The notes beneath the pieces are model-generated. The model made no database searches, was not told where the DNA came from, and was given only the letters and a program-made list of their open reading frames with translations. The translations under genes were made by a program, and so were the position numbers. Shown piece after piece: positions 6,661 through 8,118 of a stretch of 8,118 nucleotides of DNA (positions within the stretch are counted from its first letter, which is position 1; each line of letters opens with the position of its first letter). The stretch comes from Clostridiaceae bacterium (GTDB taxonomy: Bacteria > Bacillota > Clostridia > Lutisporales > Lutisporaceae), in NCBI GenBank assembly GCA_028697435.1, contig JAQVFD010000081.1, positions 1-8,118 on the forward strand, read 5' to 3'.

Positions 6661-7989
6661 TTAGAAACGCTTCCAAACTTCAGCCGCTAACTCACGGCTT
6701 CTTGCCATTATTCTTTCTTCGTCAATATTAACCAGTGTTCTGTCTTCCATTAACACCCTGCCGTTAACAATAGTTGTATCAACAAATCGTCCGCTGATTC
6801 CGAATAATAGATGTCCGTTTATATTGCCTTCATTTATTTCTGTAGGCGGATTATAGTCAACTATTATCACATCAGCCAGTGCTCCGGCTTTCAGAATCCC
6901 TACCTGCCCATCAATAAATCTTTCAACTATTTTTCTGTTGTTTGTGAACAACATTTCGGGAATCTCAACCCAGGCAACCTTCGAATCACCCTTTACATGC
7001 TTGTGTATGATATTTCCTACCTTGTAAGATTCCATCATATCTGCCGTATATGCGTCAGTTCCCAATCCAAGAAGAATCCCTTTTCCGAACATCTCCGGAA
7101 CCGGTGAAGCGCCTACGGCATTTCCCATGTTGGATTCCGGGTTATGGACAACTATAGCGTCCTTTTCCTTCAGCATATCCATTTCTTTTTCGGAAATATG
7201 GATACAGTGAACTGCTATGGTCTTGTCGGAAAGTGCCCCGGAGTCATACCATCTTTCAATAACTCCTTTGCCGTACTTTGCCTTCGAGTCTTCCAAGTCC
7301 TCAATTCCCTCGGCACAATGTACATGAAAACCCGTACCAAGGCCGCTTATGGCATCCAGACATTTGTCCAGTGTCTTATCCGATATGGTCATAGATGCAT
7401 GAAGCCCAAACATCCCCTTAAGCATATCATCTTTTTTGTTATTGCAGTACTTGATAAATTCTACATTTTCGGCAATACCTTCCTCAGCCAGCGTCTCACC
7501 GTCTCGGTCTGAGGTTTCATAGCACAGGTTGCTCCGGATACCTGTGTACTCTGCTGCCTCCGCTATCTTAAACAGGCTTCCCCTTATGGCATAGGGGCTT
7601 GCGTGATGGTCAACAGCCGTAGTAACGCCGCATTTCACCTGCTCAATCATCGGGCCGATAGCACTGTAATACACATCCTCAAGGGTCAGTACTTTGTCCA
7701 GTCTCCACCATAAACCCTTCAATATATCAGAAAACTTCATTGCCGGAGGGCTGTCATTGGAAAGACCCCTGGCAAAGGTACTGTAGTAATGCATATGGGC
7801 GTTGATAAAACCGGGCATTATAAGCTTGCCTTTGGCATCAATGAACCTTGCCCCCCTGTACTTTTCCTTAAGCTTGGAAGTCAGTCCTACTTCTGCTATC
7901 TTATTACCTTCTATAGCGATGCACCCTTGTTTTATTATCGGAGTATTGTTATCCATGGTTATTACTGTCCCGTTACCCACTAAAATCAT
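6661..7989 (-). CDS. ssnA: Putative aminohydrolase SsnA
   Basis: This is a metal-dependent amidohydrolase-superfamily protein of the SsnA family, found in clusters with molybdenum hydroxylases. Its substrate is not firmly known; deamination or ring opening of a purine-derived compound is plausible. It has 442 residues, the same length as E. coli SsnA. Metal and catalytic residues are all visible: HMH (His65, His67), His224 and Glu227 in HVHCAE, His261 in AVHCIH, and Asp312 in LGTD. SsnA-specific signatures include GLWWRLD (92-98), DHHASP (127-132), CYETSDRDG (156-164) and VHNPESNMGNAVG (281-293), and distinguish it from guanine deaminase. The ATG at 7989 is chosen because GAGGAG (7998-8003) is eight bases upstream; the GTG at 7998 overlaps that site. 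It lies 27 bases after the upstream gene and 34 before xdhA, so it is operonic with both. Confidence 0.9.
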   Translation of the reverse strand: MILVGNGTVITMDNNTPIIKQGCIAIEGNKIAEVGLTSKLKEKYRGARFIDAKGKLIMPGFINAHMHYYSTFARGLSNDSPPAMKFSDILKGLWWRLDKVLTLEDVYYSAIGPMIEQVKCGVTTAVDHHASPYAIRGSLFKIAEAAEYTGIRSNLCYETSDRDGETLAEEGIAENVEFIKYCNNKKDDMLKGMFGLHASMTISDKTLDKCLDAISGLGTGFHVHCAEGIEDLEDSKAKYGKGVIERWYDSGALSDKTIAVHCIHISEKEMDMLKEKDAIVVHNPESNMGNAVGASPVPEMFGKGILLGLGTDAYTADMMESYKVGNIIHKHVKGDSKVAWVEIPEMLFTNNRKIVERFIDGQVGILKAGALADVIIVDYNPPTEINEGNINGHLLFGISGRFVDTTIVNGRVLMEDRTLVNIDEERIMARSRELAAEVWKRF

Positions 7990-8016
7990 TATTTTCACTC
8001 CTCGTTCACTGATTTC

Positions 8017-8118
8017 TTATACGCTTCTTTGTCTCTCTACTATTTCCGCAGCCGTATTGTGAGCAGCTGCCGCTACCTTTTCAGTATCAATAGTTGTTAA
8101 CTTTCCGTGCTTAACCAC
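8017..8118 (-). CDS. C-terminal tail of a probable amidohydrolase (partial, start beyond window)
   Basis: Only the last 33 codons before a TAA at 8017-8019 are visible, open at the right edge. The residues read VVKHGKLTTID, then a helix rich in Ala and Glu. This is the usual closing strand-turn-helix of the amidohydrolase composite domain (VxxGxLxTxD, as in guanine and 8-oxoguanine deaminase, TrzA/AtzB and SsnA relatives). The ssnA start is 27 bases downstream, so the two are co-transcribed. A second purine aminohydrolase beside SsnA would suit the locus, but 33 residues cannot fix the substrate, and other cyclic amidohydrolases with a similar tail are possible. Confidence 0.6.
   Translation of the reverse strand: MVKHGKLTTIDTEKVAAAAHNTAAEIVERQRSV

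Noticed and set aside
1174..8062. Other plus-strand open frames opposite the bmp, xpt, xdh and ssnA genes
   Set aside because: Each is antisense to a conserved coding region; the encoded sequences are low-complexity or Cys/Ser-rich with no family match I recognise.
1..8118. Mobile element, phage, CRISPR or defence system
   Set aside because: No transposase, integrase, spaced repeats or defence-type domains were seen; all genes fit a single metabolic theme with similar composition.

Overview
The window reads as a purine uptake, oxidation and salvage locus from an anaerobic, low-to-moderate-GC Firmicute, most likely a clostridium-like bacterium. This rests on strong AGGAG-type ribosome binding sites, a Bacillus/Clostridium-type Xpt, a lipoprotein-type BMP substrate-binding protein, and molybdenum hydroxylase genes of the kind found in purine-fermenting anaerobes. 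Every gene I can support lies on the minus strand, so transcription runs from the right edge (8118) towards the left edge (1).

In transcription order: 8118-8017 is the C-terminal tail of a gene cut by the window edge, probably an amidohydrolase. 7989-6661 is SsnA, an aminohydrolase-fold protein linked to purine and selenium-dependent molybdenum hydroxylase clusters. 6626-4335, 4319-3432 and 3445-2969 encode the three subunits of an E. coli XdhABC-type xanthine dehydrogenase (molybdenum, FAD and 2x[2Fe-2S]). Gaps between these genes are 15-34 bases, and the last two genes overlap by 14 bases, so this looks like one operon that begins outside the window.

A 127-base gap (2842-2968) separates xdhC from xpt. 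It holds a plausible sigma-A-type promoter, a 13-base palindrome over its -10 element, and a 49-nt stem-loop at the predicted 5' end of the transcript. Downstream are xpt (xanthine phosphoribosyltransferase, 2841-2272), a BMP-family purine/nucleoside-binding lipoprotein (2187-1057), and the ATPase of the matching ABC importer (1038 to beyond position 1). The permease genes would be expected just left of the window.

Inferred function: the importer brings in a purine base or nucleoside. Xpt traps xanthine as XMP for nucleotide synthesis, while XdhABC, and perhaps SsnA and the upstream amidohydrolase, direct purines into oxidation or catabolism. The internal promoter before xpt would let the cell set import and salvage separately from oxidation. 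No mobile element, CRISPR array, tRNA, rRNA or convincing terminator was seen. The longest gene-free stretch is the 127-base xdhC-xpt gap. The least explained feature is the structured xpt leader, which does not match the purine riboswitch consensus as I know it.
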